A stretch of DNA of 64,000 nucleotides from positions 34,030-98,029 of the forward strand of contig JBBSUC010000017.1 of assembly GCA_038235275.1 (NCBI GenBank), given 5' to 3'. Made by a program: the position numbers and the translations under genes. The notes under the pieces were generated by a model. That model was given only the letters and a program-made list of their open reading frames with translations. It was not told where the DNA came from and searched no databases. Positions 1-9,600 of the stretch are shown here, in pieces; within the stretch, counting starts at the first letter, position 1, and every line of letters starts with the position of its first letter. Source of the stretch: Persicitalea sp038235275 (GTDB lineage Bacteria; Bacteroidota; Bacteroidia; Cytophagales; Spirosomataceae).

Positions 1-1564
1 GCGAGGGGATGACCAGCAGCGCCATAAATGATAAGCTCATGAAGGGGGAAATTAGCTTGCTTTTTAATTTCTCCCTCACAAATTGGTCGAGACGAGTGTA
101 GGCGTCGGCCACTTCGTAGCCGTCCTTATCAGTCATTAGGCCCGCAATGGGCAAGGAAAGGGTGTATAGCTGGCCATTTCCCACCGCAGAAATGCCTCCT
201 TTGGCTTCAATGACCGCGTTTACGGCGCGGCATAAACTTTCGTCGTCGCAGCCCACCGCAATGATATTATGCGAGTCGTGACCAACTGAGGAGGCGATGG
301 CGCCGCTTTCTAAGCCGAAATTTCGGATGAAAGCCACGGCGGGAGCGGCGTTTTCGTATCGGTTGACAACGGTTATTTTTAAAGTATCCCTCTCGACATC
401 GCTTTCGATGAGGCCATTCCGATTCCGGAATTCTTCCTCAAGGCTATTCGTGATGAGCTGACCGTCCAGTACCTCGATGATTCGTAAGGAAAAGGTATTT
501 GTGGGGGCTGGACAGATGAAATCCTCAGGTCTTTTGGTTGAGCAATTAAAATTATTGACGTGTTCACTGCGTAGGTCAGACAATAATGACTGCCTATTTT
601 CGGCTACTAGTTTTCCATCGAGATAAGTCTGCAGGACATTGAAATCCACTAAATTATCGACTAGAATAAAGTCCGCCGGGTCTCCCTCTCGCAGTAATCC
701 TACGGGAAGTCGATAATGCAGAACGGGATTTAAGCAAGCGGCTTGCAGAACATTGAATAGTTCGTGTCCTAAGGTTAGGGCTCTCTTGACTAATGCGTTG
801 ATATGGCCTTCTGCCAGACTATCAGGGTGTTTGTCATCCGAGCAAAACATAATTTTTTTCGGAAATTCGGCCAAAAGCGGGATCAGCGCGTCGAAGTTTT
901 TGGCGGCACTGCCCTCGCGGATCAGGATATTCACGCCATAACCGATCTTTTCGCGAGCCTCTTCGTAAGTGAAGCACTCGTGGTCGGTGGTGATGCCTGC
1001 CTCGGCGTAGCGGCGGGCGTCGTCGCCCTGCAAGCCGGGTGCGTGGCCGTCGATTGGCTTATTAAAAGCCTTAGCCAGCGCAATTTTAGCCATCATGTCC
1101 GGGTCTTCGTTCAGCACGCCGGGATAGTTCATGACCTCAGCCAGGTAGCCGATTTCTTTCATGCTCAGCAGCTTGCGAACATCTCTGGGGCCAATGGTCG
1201 CGCCCGCCGTTTCAAAAACGGTAGCCGGGACGCAGGATGGTGCCCCAAAACAAAATTTGAAGGGAGTGCGCTTGCCATCTTCGATCATGTACTCCACGCC
1301 CGTGATGCCCAGGACATTGCCGATTTCGTGCGGGTCCGACACGGTGGCCACCGTGCCATGCACCACGGCGAGCCGCGCAAATTGACTGGGTGTGAGCATC
1401 GAGCTTTCGATATGTACGTGCGCATCCACGAAACCAGGCAAGATATAGGGCAGGGTAGACGCCTCCGGGCCGAGGTAAGAGATCGAGGCGATTCGTCCGC
1501 TCTCGACGGCGAGGCGGGCTTCACGGATGGTTCGATCGAAAAGATTAATGACGTTGGCGCGCAT
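1..1564 (-). CDS. ade: Adenine deaminase, 3' end cut by window edge
   Basis: This is an amidohydrolase that converts adenine to hypoxanthine and ammonia (purine salvage, cytoplasmic). Reading the minus strand from ATG at 1564 gives about 521 residues before the window edge; the family is usually 540-570 aa, so only the last few dozen residues should be missing. The N-terminal part carries the metal-binding motif HVHIESSM and then SDPHEIGNVLGI. The middle has CSDDKHPDSLAEGHI, and the C-terminal domain has SHDSHNII, all typical of the AdeC family. The frame stays open upstream of 1564 with no other ATG, and the N-terminus looks a few residues short, so a rare upstream start is possible. It is divergent from the SDR gene at 1712. 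The family call is firm; activity on adenine is inferred from it. Confidence 0.92.
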   Translation of the reverse strand, partial: MRANVINLFDRTIREARLAVESGRIASISYLGPEASTLPYILPGFVDAHVHIESSMLTPSQFARLAVVHGTVATVSDPHEIGNVLGITGVEYMIEDGKRTPFKFCFGAPSCVPATVFETAGATIGPRDVRKLLSMKEIGYLAEVMNYPGVLNEDPDMMAKIALAKAFNKPIDGHAPGLQGDDARRYAEAGITTDHECFTYEEAREKIGYGVNILIREGSAAKNFDALIPLLAEFPKKIMFCSDDKHPDSLAEGHINALVKRALTLGHELFNVLQAACLNPVLHYRLPVGLLREGDPADFILVDNLVDFNVLQTYLDGKLVAENRQSLLSDLRSEHVNNFNCSTKRPEDFICPAPTNTFSLRIIEVLDGQLITNSLEEEFRNRNGLIESDVERDTLKITVVNRYENAAPAVAFIRNFGLESGAIASSVGHDSHNIIAVGCDDESLCRAVNAVIEAKGGISAVGNGQLYTLSLPIAGLMTDKDGYEVADAYTRLDQFVREKLKSKLISPFMSLSFMALLVIPS

Positions 1565-1711
1565 GGGCGTTTCTAGGTTCAGGATGAGTGTATCACCAAA
1601 GAAAGGCAGAATCCCAGAATAATTAAATGTATGGTTTCTTAAAAAAAACTTTGTGGACACAGTTAATATCCGCGTATTTTCGCCTTTACTACAGTAAAGA
1701 ACTTCATTCTC

Positions 1712-2485
1712 ATGTTTCGATTAGATAACAAAGTGGCCATCGTGACGGGCGGAGCCAGCGGTATCGGACTGGCCATCTCCAAAGTTTTTGCCAGCCAGGG
1801 GGCCGAGGTGCATATTCTGGAAATAAATGAAAACCAGGCCAAAGCGGCGGTGGAGGAAATCAGAGCGGCGGGCGGAAAAGCCGAATCTTACCCGTTGGAT
1901 ATTTCGAGACAGGGTGAAGTCGTGAAGACGATCGATGGTATTGCCGCCAAGCACAAAATTGACATCCTCGTCAACAACGCAGGCATCGCTCACATCGGCA
2001 AGGCCCACACCACGTCGGAAGAGGATTTTGACCGCATCGTGAATGTGAACATCAAAGGAGTGTACAACTGCCTTTTCGCCACCATTCCCCATCTGCAACA
2101 AAACGGCGGTGGCGTTATTCTCAACGTGGCTTCCATCGCGGCCACCGTCGGGATTCCCGAGCGGTTTGCCTATTCGGCCAGCAAGGGCGCGGTCTATACT
2201 ATGACGATTTCGGTGGCTCGCGACTACCTGGCCGACCAAATTCGCTGCAACAGCATCTCGCCGGCACGGGTCCATACGCCGTTTGTGGACGGTTTCATTG
2301 CCAAAACTTACCCCGGTCAGGAGAAGGAAATGTTCGAGAAACTGTCGAAAACCCAGCCCATCGGCCGCATGGCCAAGCCGGAAGAAATTGGTGCGCTGGC
2401 CCTGTACCTTTGCTCCGACGAAGCAGCATTCATCACGGGTTGCGATTATTTGATCGACGGGGGATTTGAGAAATTGAATAACTAA
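1712..2485 (+). CDS. Short-chain dehydrogenase/reductase (SDR)
   Basis: This is a classical SDR of 257 aa, the usual length. The nucleotide-binding motif TGGASGIG lies at residues 12-19 and NNAG at 88-91. The catalytic Ser141 and the Tyr154-x3-Lys158 pair sit in YSASK. An acidic residue (Glu37) at the end of the second strand favours NAD over NADP. The next gene, 18 bp downstream, is an FAH-family hydrolase. That pairing is known from the non-phosphorylative L-fucose and L-rhamnose pathways, where an SDR oxidises 2-keto-3-deoxy-L-fuconate or -rhamnonate and the FAH enzyme hydrolyses the diketo product. The SDR family is certain. The sugar-acid substrate is inferred only from the neighbour. 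Confidence 0.93.
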   Translation: MFRLDNKVAIVTGGASGIGLAISKVFASQGAEVHILEINENQAKAAVEEIRAAGGKAESYPLDISRQGEVVKTIDGIAAKHKIDILVNNAGIAHIGKAHTTSEEDFDRIVNVNIKGVYNCLFATIPHLQQNGGGVILNVASIAATVGIPERFAYSASKGAVYTMTISVARDYLADQIRCNSISPARVHTPFVDGFIAKTYPGQEKEMFEKLSKTQPIGRMAKPEEIGALALYLCSDEAAFITGCDYLIDGGFEKLNN

Positions 2486-2503
2486 AAAAAACATAACCAT
2501 TAC

Positions 2504-3364
2504 ATGAAACTATTTCGCTTTGGCGCGCATGAACAGGAAAAACCGGGCGTCGTCTCTCTAGACGACGCCCGATTGGATGTCTCAGCTTTCGGTGAGGACT
2601 ACAACGAGAAGTTTTTCACCACCGACGGCCCAACCCGCCTGGCCGAATGGCTTAAGCACAATAGCACCTTCTGCCCCGAAGTACCCGCCGAAACCCGATT
2701 GGGGGCTTGCGTGGCGCGGCCTTCCAAACTTATTTGCATTGGCCTGAACTACGCAAAACATGCGGCCGAATCGGGAGCACAGCCCCCCACCGAACCCGTT
2801 GTTTTTTTTAAGGCAACGAGCGCAATATGCGGTCCTAACGACCAGGTAATCATCCCCAGAAACTCCATTAAGACCGACTGGGAGGTAGAACTAGCCGTAA
2901 TTATCGGTCAGCGAGCCAGCTACGTAGACGAAAGCGCAGCCATGAACTATGTGGCGGGCTATGCGCTGCACAACGACTACTCCGAGCGTGCCTTTCAACT
3001 GGAAATGGGCGGGCAATGGGTAAAGGGCAAAAGCAACGATACCTTCGCGCCCCTCGGGCCCTACCTGGTCACCGCCGACGAAGTGCCGGAGCCGCACAAC
3101 CTGCGTCTGTGGCTGTCGCTCAATGGCGAGATGGTGCAGGACTCCAATACGTCCGACATGATTTTCTATATTCCCAAAATCATCAGCTATCTCAGCCAGT
3201 TCATGACGTTGCTGCCGGGCGACGTCATCTCGACCGGGACACCGTCGGGTGTGGGGCTGGGCATGAAACCACCGAAGTACCTCCAGCCCAATGATGTTGT
3301 GGAGTTAGGGATCGAGGGTCTGGGGGCACAAAAACAGGAAGCCGTGGCCTGGAAAGCACTATAA
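2504..3364 (+). CDS. Fumarylacetoacetate hydrolase (FAH) family protein
   Basis: The protein has 286 aa. It has a short N-terminal domain and then the FAH catalytic fold, beginning near SKLICIGLNYAKHAAES. Metal-binding acidic residues are visible in KTDWEVELAVIIG (Glu-x-Glu) and HNDYSERAFQ (Asp). The family signature STGTPSGVGLG is near the C-terminus. It is often annotated as ureidoglycolate lyase or 2-hydroxyhepta-2,4-diene-1,7-dioate isomerase. Next to an SDR, a 2,4-diketo-3-deoxy-L-fuconate/rhamnonate hydrolase (LRA6-type) fits better. It is probably cotranscribed with the SDR. No clear terminator follows. Confidence 0.92.
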   Translation: MKLFRFGAHEQEKPGVVSLDDARLDVSAFGEDYNEKFFTTDGPTRLAEWLKHNSTFCPEVPAETRLGACVARPSKLICIGLNYAKHAAESGAQPPTEPVVFFKATSAICGPNDQVIIPRNSIKTDWEVELAVIIGQRASYVDESAAMNYVAGYALHNDYSERAFQLEMGGQWVKGKSNDTFAPLGPYLVTADEVPEPHNLRLWLSLNGEMVQDSNTSDMIFYIPKIISYLSQFMTLLPGDVISTGTPSGVGLGMKPPKYLQPNDVVELGIEGLGAQKQEAVAWKAL

Positions 3365-3471
3365 CAGGGCAAGAGGATGACCGGTGGGAGAGAATGGAAT
3401 AGCTGATTGGCACACAAGTTGCTGAGGATGATACATAGCGTGAGTGTGTTAGATATTTGGATCCTATTTTA

Positions 3472-4254
3472 TTGAAAAAGAACTGTTTCCGCCTTCTATT
3501 TTTTGTTTTTGTCGGTATTTTGTTAGGCGCTCGACCCCGGCAGGTTTGCGAGGTCAAGGTGCTGAGTTTCAACATGCACCATGGCGAGGACAAATGGGGG
3601 GATTCCAATCTGCGGGACATCGTCAAGTTGATTCAAGTACACAAACCCGACATAGTGGCCCTACAGGCGGTAGACAGCCTGATGGAGGACGGTAGAGTGA
3701 ACTTTCAACTTCGTCGGCTGGCGGTGCAGACCGGGATGCACTACCTCTACGCCGCTTCTGACAGTATCAGCAGCGGGAGCCACGGCGTTGGAATTCTGTC
3801 GCGCTGGCCCTTTGAGAAAACCCAGAAAATGTTCCTGCCCCACTCGCCGGGGGCCGACCCTCGCGCCATGGGTTGCGGTCTGGTCAGTCCAGTCAAAGGG
3901 CTGACATTTCGGATGTGTACCGTCAGGATGGAGTATGCCTCCGTGTTCGACCGGGCCTTACAATCGGCTTACGTCAACCGAATGCTCGAACCCAGCATTC
4001 AGCCAGTGCTGCTGGCGATGGACATGGGCGCACGGCCGAACGAACAGCCCTATTTTTCGTACCACGCCAACTGGATGGACGCCGCCAAAGGCTCCTATCT
4101 GCCCACCTGGACGGAAGGCATTTCGGGCGATCGACTGGATTATCTTATGGTCTTGAAAAACACCAGAGTACGAGTAATATCCTATAAAGTAATCAGAGAT
4201 TACCCAAATACTTCGGACCATTTTCCCATCCTGGCTACTTTTGAATTTTGGTAA
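3472..4254 (+). pseudogene. Endonuclease/exonuclease/phosphatase-family gene, probably decaying
   Basis: The translation follows the EEP fold (secreted DNase I or sphingomyelinase-like phosphodiesterases). SFNMHHG keeps the first Asn, GVGILSRWP matches the GNAILSR strand, DRLDYL matches RIDYI, and SDHFP is the C-terminal catalytic pair. Three core positions are changed: LQEVD reads LQAVD (metal Glu lost), NTHLD reads TVRME (His to Arg), and GDFN reads AMDMG (Asn lost). No ATG exists between the in-frame stop at 3436 and the hydrophobic signal segment. The natural start, followed by Lys-Lys-Asn and a hydrophobic stretch, is TTG at 3472. The reading frame is otherwise intact (260 aa), so an expressed pseudoenzyme remains possible. 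Confidence 0.6.
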
Positions 4255-4324
4255 AAAACTGCCAAAAACCGGAACAATGCTTATCTTAGCCTGAAATCTG
4301 TACTCATTCAATTTTTTAATTAAT

Positions 4325-4756
4325 ATGAAAAAGAAACTGTGGCTCATGTTGTTCCTCGGGCTGACATTCTCAGTGGCGATGGCGCAATCCAAAGAAGAAA
4401 AGGAGGTGTTGAATCGGGTAGAAACGTGGCGGAAAGCGGTACTGGCGCAAGACGTAAAAACGCTGGATAAGGTATTCGCCAATGAAATGACCTACGGCCA
4501 CTCAAACGGTCACATGGATACAAAGTCGTCTTTTATAAATACGATTCGGGATAAGAAGGAGGTTTACAAAGAATTAAACCTGGATGATATGACCGTGAGT
4601 ATCGTTGGCAACAATGCCTTGGTGCGACACAAGATGACGGGTTCCGTCGATATGGCCGACGGCAGCGTGAGCAAGCCTAATCTGGGCGTATTACAGGTTT
4701 GGAATAAAACCAAAAACGGCTGGCAGCTTCTGGCGCGGCAGGCATATAAATTGTAA
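4325..4756 (+). CDS. Exported NTF2-like (DUF4440/SnoaL-type) small protein
   Basis: The protein has 143 aa. A signal peptide covers about residues 1-20 (MKKKLWLMLFLGLTFS, cleaved after AMA). The rest is one NTF2-like domain: a helical start (EVLNRVETWRKAVLAQD) is followed by a sheet with FANEMTYGHSNGHMDTKSSF and a final strand with GVLQVWNKTKNGWQLLARQ. DUF4440 proteins are small periplasmic or secreted proteins of mostly unknown role. The conserved pocket residues do not identify a substrate. The start is well supported by an A-rich leader. It stands alone between the EEP-family gene and cmk. Confidence 0.85.
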   Translation: MKKKLWLMLFLGLTFSVAMAQSKEEKEVLNRVETWRKAVLAQDVKTLDKVFANEMTYGHSNGHMDTKSSFINTIRDKKEVYKELNLDDMTVSIVGNNALVRHKMTGSVDMADGSVSKPNLGVLQVWNKTKNGWQLLARQAYKL

Positions 4757-4884
4757 TTGCAGGTACAATTGAATTTTTCAATTTCATCAGTGTGGGCTGT
4801 CATAGGTTCGGTATCGCTCTACGCGATGGACTGTCGGCGTATCGGTCGCAGTGGTTCCGCCGTATCTAACTTTCTACTAAATAA

Positions 4885-5589
4885 ATGGCTTCTATCATCA
4901 TAGCACTCGACGGCTATTCGAGTTGCGGTAAGAGCACCACGGCGAAGCTGGCGGCTAAGCAACTCGGTTACGCCTACATAGATACGGGTGCCATGTATCG
5001 GGCAGTTACGTTATATTTTCTGCAAAATCATGTAGCCATCACCAACCCGCACGAAGTAGATAAAGCACTGGAAAGCATTCACATAAACTTTCGGTACCAT
5101 CCCGAAACGGGGGGGAATGATACCTACCTTAACGGCCTGAATGTCGAAACCGAGATTCGCAAGATGTACATTTCCGAGCGGGTAAGCGAAGTAAGCGCCG
5201 TGGTGGAGGTGCGCCACGCAATGGTGGCGCAACAACAAAAAATGGGTAAGGGTAAAAGCATCGTCATGGATGGCCGGGATGTCGGAACGGTCGTCTTTCC
5301 CAAAGCTGAACTGAAGATATTCATGACCGCTGACCCGCTCATGCGTGCCCAACGTCGTCAGACTGAACTACTGGCCAAAGGCGAAATGGTGGATTTACCT
5401 GAAATCGTTGCCAATCTCCAAAAGCGCGACCACATCGATACGCATCGCGAAGAAGGCCCCCTTCGCCAGGCCGAAGATGCCCTCTTGGTGGACAACACTT
5501 TTATGACCGTGGACGAACAAGTGGAACTGGTGGTGCAACTGGCCGACGAGCGGATTAGTCAGGCCGTCCGCCGTCGCGAGAAGAGATGA
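4885..5589 (+). CDS. cmk: Cytidylate kinase
   Basis: This is CMP/dCMP kinase, 234 aa, a normal length. It phosphorylates CMP with ATP in pyrimidine nucleotide recycling. The P-loop GYSSCGKST is at about residues 11-19, followed by YIDTGAMYRAVT, the typical CMP-site start. VMDGRDVGTVVFPKA and the lid region with RRQTEL are also characteristic. The stop overlaps the start of the next gene by 4 bp, so the two are translationally coupled. Confidence 0.96.
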   Translation: MASIIIALDGYSSCGKSTTAKLAAKQLGYAYIDTGAMYRAVTLYFLQNHVAITNPHEVDKALESIHINFRYHPETGGNDTYLNGLNVETEIRKMYISERVSEVSAVVEVRHAMVAQQQKMGKGKSIVMDGRDVGTVVFPKAELKIFMTADPLMRAQRRQTELLAKGEMVDLPEIVANLQKRDHIDTHREEGPLRQAEDALLVDNTFMTVDEQVELVVQLADERISQAVRRREKR

Positions 5590-6659
5590 AAACCAACGAA
5601 TACGATTACCTTATCATCGGGCAGGGCATTGCGGGTACCGCGCTGGCCTGGCATCTGATTGAGGCGGGGAAACGCGTGCTAGTCGTCGGCGATTCGTCGC
5701 GTCCGTCAGCCTCGCGGGTGGCCGCGGGTATTTACAATCCTCTCACGGGCCGAAAGCTGGTGAAGACCTGGCTGGCCGATGCTCTCTTTCCCTACGCTAT
5801 CCAGTTCTACACGCGACTGGAAAAAATATTCGGTGTCAAATTAGTTTACCCCCAAAATATCTATCGTCCTTACCGCTCACCGGAGGAGCGCCATAATTAT
5901 TTGGCGTACACTAACGACGGAGAAATTTCAAAATATATAGCTAAAAGTTCTGATAATCAATCGAATATGTCTGGACTCCACGCGCCTTATGGTGGTTTGG
6001 AGGTTACAGGCTCTGGTTGGATAGATTTAGTTGAAGTTGTCAAAAATAGTAGAATTCATTTTATTGAAAATAATCAATACGAAGAAGATTCCTTCGAAGC
6101 TAATGACCTGTCAATTAATAAAAATAGTGTGTCGTGGAAAGGAGTCAAGGCCGGAAAAGTACTACTTTGTCAAGGATACGATGCCCGTGAGAATTCATTA
6201 TTCGACTGGCTCCCGTTCAACCCTGTGAAAGGGCAAATTCTCGACGTGACTTTTGACCAATATTCTGCCGATAGAATAGTCAATCAGGGAATTTTTATTT
6301 TGCCTTCCCGCATAAAAGACGAGTATCGGGTTGGAGCAACGTATTCCTGGCACGATCTGGATTGGGAATCCACCGAGGACGGCCGAGCGTATCTTGAAGA
6401 CAAATTAGGTCCGCTTATAGCAGGTAATTACACTGTTAAAAGGCAGCAGGCGGGCATCCGGCCGTCGTGTAAAGACCGCCGCCCGTTGGTGGGTGTTCAC
6501 CCTAAACATAACACAGTAGGGATATTTAATGGATTGGGCACCAAGGGAGTTACGTTGGCACCCTATTTTGCCAATGAGCTTGTGAATCATCTTTGTCAAG
6601 GCAAAGAATTGAATCCCGACGCGAATATTGCCCGCTATTTTTCGTTATATTACCACTAA
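5586..6659 (+). CDS. FAD-dependent oxidoreductase (DAO family)
   Basis: The protein has 357 aa. The N-terminal FAD-binding beta-alpha-beta motif is LIIGQGIAGTALAWHL, followed by SRVAAGIYNPLTGR. A late segment, GIRPSCKDRRPLVGVHP and then FNGLGTKGVTLAPYFA, matches the second flavin-contact region of the D-amino-acid oxidase/glycine oxidase superfamily. The substrate cannot be read from sequence. It overlaps cmk by 4 bp. The stretch from about 5,920 to 6,300 is visibly AT-richer than the rest and rich in AAT, ATA and TTA codons, while the conserved ends are GC-rich like the neighbours. Confidence 0.88.
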   Translation: MKTNEYDYLIIGQGIAGTALAWHLIEAGKRVLVVGDSSRPSASRVAAGIYNPLTGRKLVKTWLADALFPYAIQFYTRLEKIFGVKLVYPQNIYRPYRSPEERHNYLAYTNDGEISKYIAKSSDNQSNMSGLHAPYGGLEVTGSGWIDLVEVVKNSRIHFIENNQYEEDSFEANDLSINKNSVSWKGVKAGKVLLCQGYDARENSLFDWLPFNPVKGQILDVTFDQYSADRIVNQGIFILPSRIKDEYRVGATYSWHDLDWESTEDGRAYLEDKLGPLIAGNYTVKRQQAGIRPSCKDRRPLVGVHPKHNTVGIFNGLGTKGVTLAPYFANELVNHLCQGKELNPDANIARYFSLYYH

Positions 6660-6678
6660 AGTCAGCATCCTAGCTCAA

Positions 6679-9600
6679 ATGAAGATATTTCTCCAAATCA
6701 AGCCCCGACACCTCGTCGCTTTGTTTGCCGTGTTGTGGGCGGTGCTACCCGCGCAGGCGCAACGCTACCCGTCGCAGGAAAAATTCGGCAAGAACCGTAT
6801 TCAGTACCGTACTTTTGACTGGAAGATTTTCCGAACCTCTAACTTCGAGGTTTATCACTACCAGGGTGGTACAAACATGGCCAAACTCACGGCCCAGTTT
6901 GCCGAGACCGAGTTCGATCGAATTACCGAAATTCTTGGTTACACGCCTTACAATCGAATCAAGATTTTCTTGTATAACTCACCCGGCGAATTGCTGCAAA
7001 GCAACATGGGGTTGGCTACCTTCGGCGACCTTGACGACCAGGAACTCGACCTCGCCCAGTCGCGGGTTGAAATCGCCTTTACCGGCGACCAGATCAGCTT
7101 TCGGAAGAAACTGGTCATGGAAATTTCCCGGTTATTCGTCTATGATATGCTCTATGGCGGCAACCTGAAGGATGCGCTCCAAAGTTCACTGTTACTTACG
7201 CTACCCGACTGGTTCATGTCCGGCATCGCCGCCTATATCGCCGAGGGCTGGACACCCGAATTGAGCGATTACATGCGTGACGTGACGCTAAATAGGCCTA
7301 TTAAGAAACCGGCTTTACTTTACGGGAAAGACGCAACCCTGATCGGCCAGTCGATATGGAACTACATCGCTGAGCGCTATGGTAAGGATAATATTTCCAA
7401 TATCCTGAATCTGACCCGGATTATCAGGACCGAACAGACCAGCATTACCAGTACCCTCGGTGTGCCCTCCTATTCGCGATTTCTGCGGGAATGGCAGGAG
7501 TTTTATGCGAATTCTACAGCCCAAGCAAGCAAAGGGTATACAGAACCAACTCCCAAATGGAAATATCGGCTACACGAATTTAACGAGGTTGGTAACAGCG
7601 CGTCCATCAAATTGTCGCCCGACAAGAAGTGGATTGCCGTAAGCGAACTGCACAAAAGCCGATATAAAGTTACGGTGTTCAACCTCGAAACGGGCCGCGA
7701 CATCGTGGTCCGGCAGGGTGGCATCCAGATTGGCAACGCGCAACAAAACAGCATGCTGCCGCTGCTCGCCTGGACCAAGTACAACACGCTGGCTATGGTA
7801 GTCGAAGAGAATAACCGCCAGAACCTTTTCATCTTTGACAAGCTCGACACCAAACGCCCCGTTATCAGAATCAAGCGAAGCATCCGGGGGTTGGAACAAA
7901 TCGTGGCGATGGACGTATCGGACGATGGCACCATGCTGGCCGTGAGCGCCGATAAGGGCGGCAAGAACGACCTGTATCTGGTCAGCGTGTCGCGGGCTTC
8001 GGTTATCCCACTGACCAACGATCTTTTCGATGATCTCAGCCCGCAGTTTGTCGCGGGCTCGTCACGGCGGGTGGTATTTACCTCCAATCGCCCTACCGAC
8101 TCCTTAAGAACCGATCGGGGAAATTATAAAAATCTTAAGGCAACGGTGAGTTTGTTTGAACATGACGGCTCACCTCAGGCCGAAACGGTTACCCGACTGG
8201 TGGATTCGCTCGGAACGGCGTTGACGGCGGTGCGGGCCAACGACGAAAGTGTGTTTTTTCTTTCTGATTATAAAGGAATTAAAAACTTGTTCAAGTACGA
8301 CCGCCAGTCTCAGAGTATTACCCAGTTGACCAATTATCTCTTCTCGCTTCTAAGCGCCGACATTACCTTACAGGGAAGCGGAGGAATTGTGTACTCTCGC
8401 CTTGAAAATGGGATGTATGGCATGGCTTATGTCGATCATCTCGACCCCAATGCTGCCCTGGATGCGCCCGTGCTTTCGAGGGGAGGCAATGCGAGATCGC
8501 AGCCCGCCGCCATTGTTGGCAACAACCCGGCCAATACCAGGGCTGATACGGTGTCTCCAGCGGCGGAGCCGCAAAAAATAGCCTTCCGTCCCGGTGAGGT
8601 GGATACTGATAATTATCAGTTTGATGAGGACGTCCTGAAAACCTTCGAGTTCCGCCAGAAGCGCGGCAACCTGGCCAACAATATTCCCATTCCTATTCCA
8701 CGCAGTCGGAAGCGCGAAAACATAGCCATCAAGGGACCTTACGATTACCGGGGACTGTTCATTGCCAACGATGCATCGTCTGACTGGCGGGTGGACCCAA
8801 TTCGGGGATTTGGCTACGCGCAATCTATCTCGATGAATGATTTGCTGGAAAACCACGTCATCAAAGCGGGTTTCTTCATCTCGACTACCTTCCGCAACAG
8901 CAACCTGTTTGCTGAGTACATGAACAACACGCACCGAATCGACTACGGACTGCGGGTAGATCGCCAGAGCATTTACGTTGATTACAACCGGGCTACGCAG
9001 AAATATCGCTTCAATCAAATCAAAGCGACAGTTTCTTATCCTTTCTCGGCCTACGCCAGAGTCAGCGTCAGTCCCACCTTCACGTCCACTCGACTGGTGG
9101 ATGTGGGCAGGATTTCGGCACCCGACCAAGCTACGGAGTATGCTGGCGCCATTTCGGAATTCGTACTGGACAATACCGAAACCAACGGTATGAATATGGT
9201 GGAGGGAACCCGCTTTAAAGTTCGTTACGAAAACCAATTGGGAATTGGCCAGGCGTACCAGAATTTCTACCGCCTAAGCATCGACCTGCGCCGTTACCAA
9301 AAAATCCACCGTGATCTGATTTTGGCCGGGCGGTTAGCGTTCAGCCGCTCGGGCGGACGCGCGCCCAAGCAAAGTGTTATGGGCGGAATGGAAAACTGGA
9401 TATTGAACAAGAAGGATGTCCCCACCAATGGCACCAATCCGCTGGCCTTCGGTGAAGGAGTGGACAACCGCGATGTGTTTTTTACTGAATTCGCCACCAA
9501 TCTAAGAGGCTTCAACCTTAACCGATTGGCGGGGACCAACTATGTGCTGGCCAATTTGGAACTCCGGGTGCCACTCATCAAATATCTCTATCGCGGGCCG

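Noticed and set aside
803..1576. A 257-codon plus-strand frame opposite the adenine deaminase
   Set aside because: The minus strand encodes clear deaminase motifs across the whole stretch.
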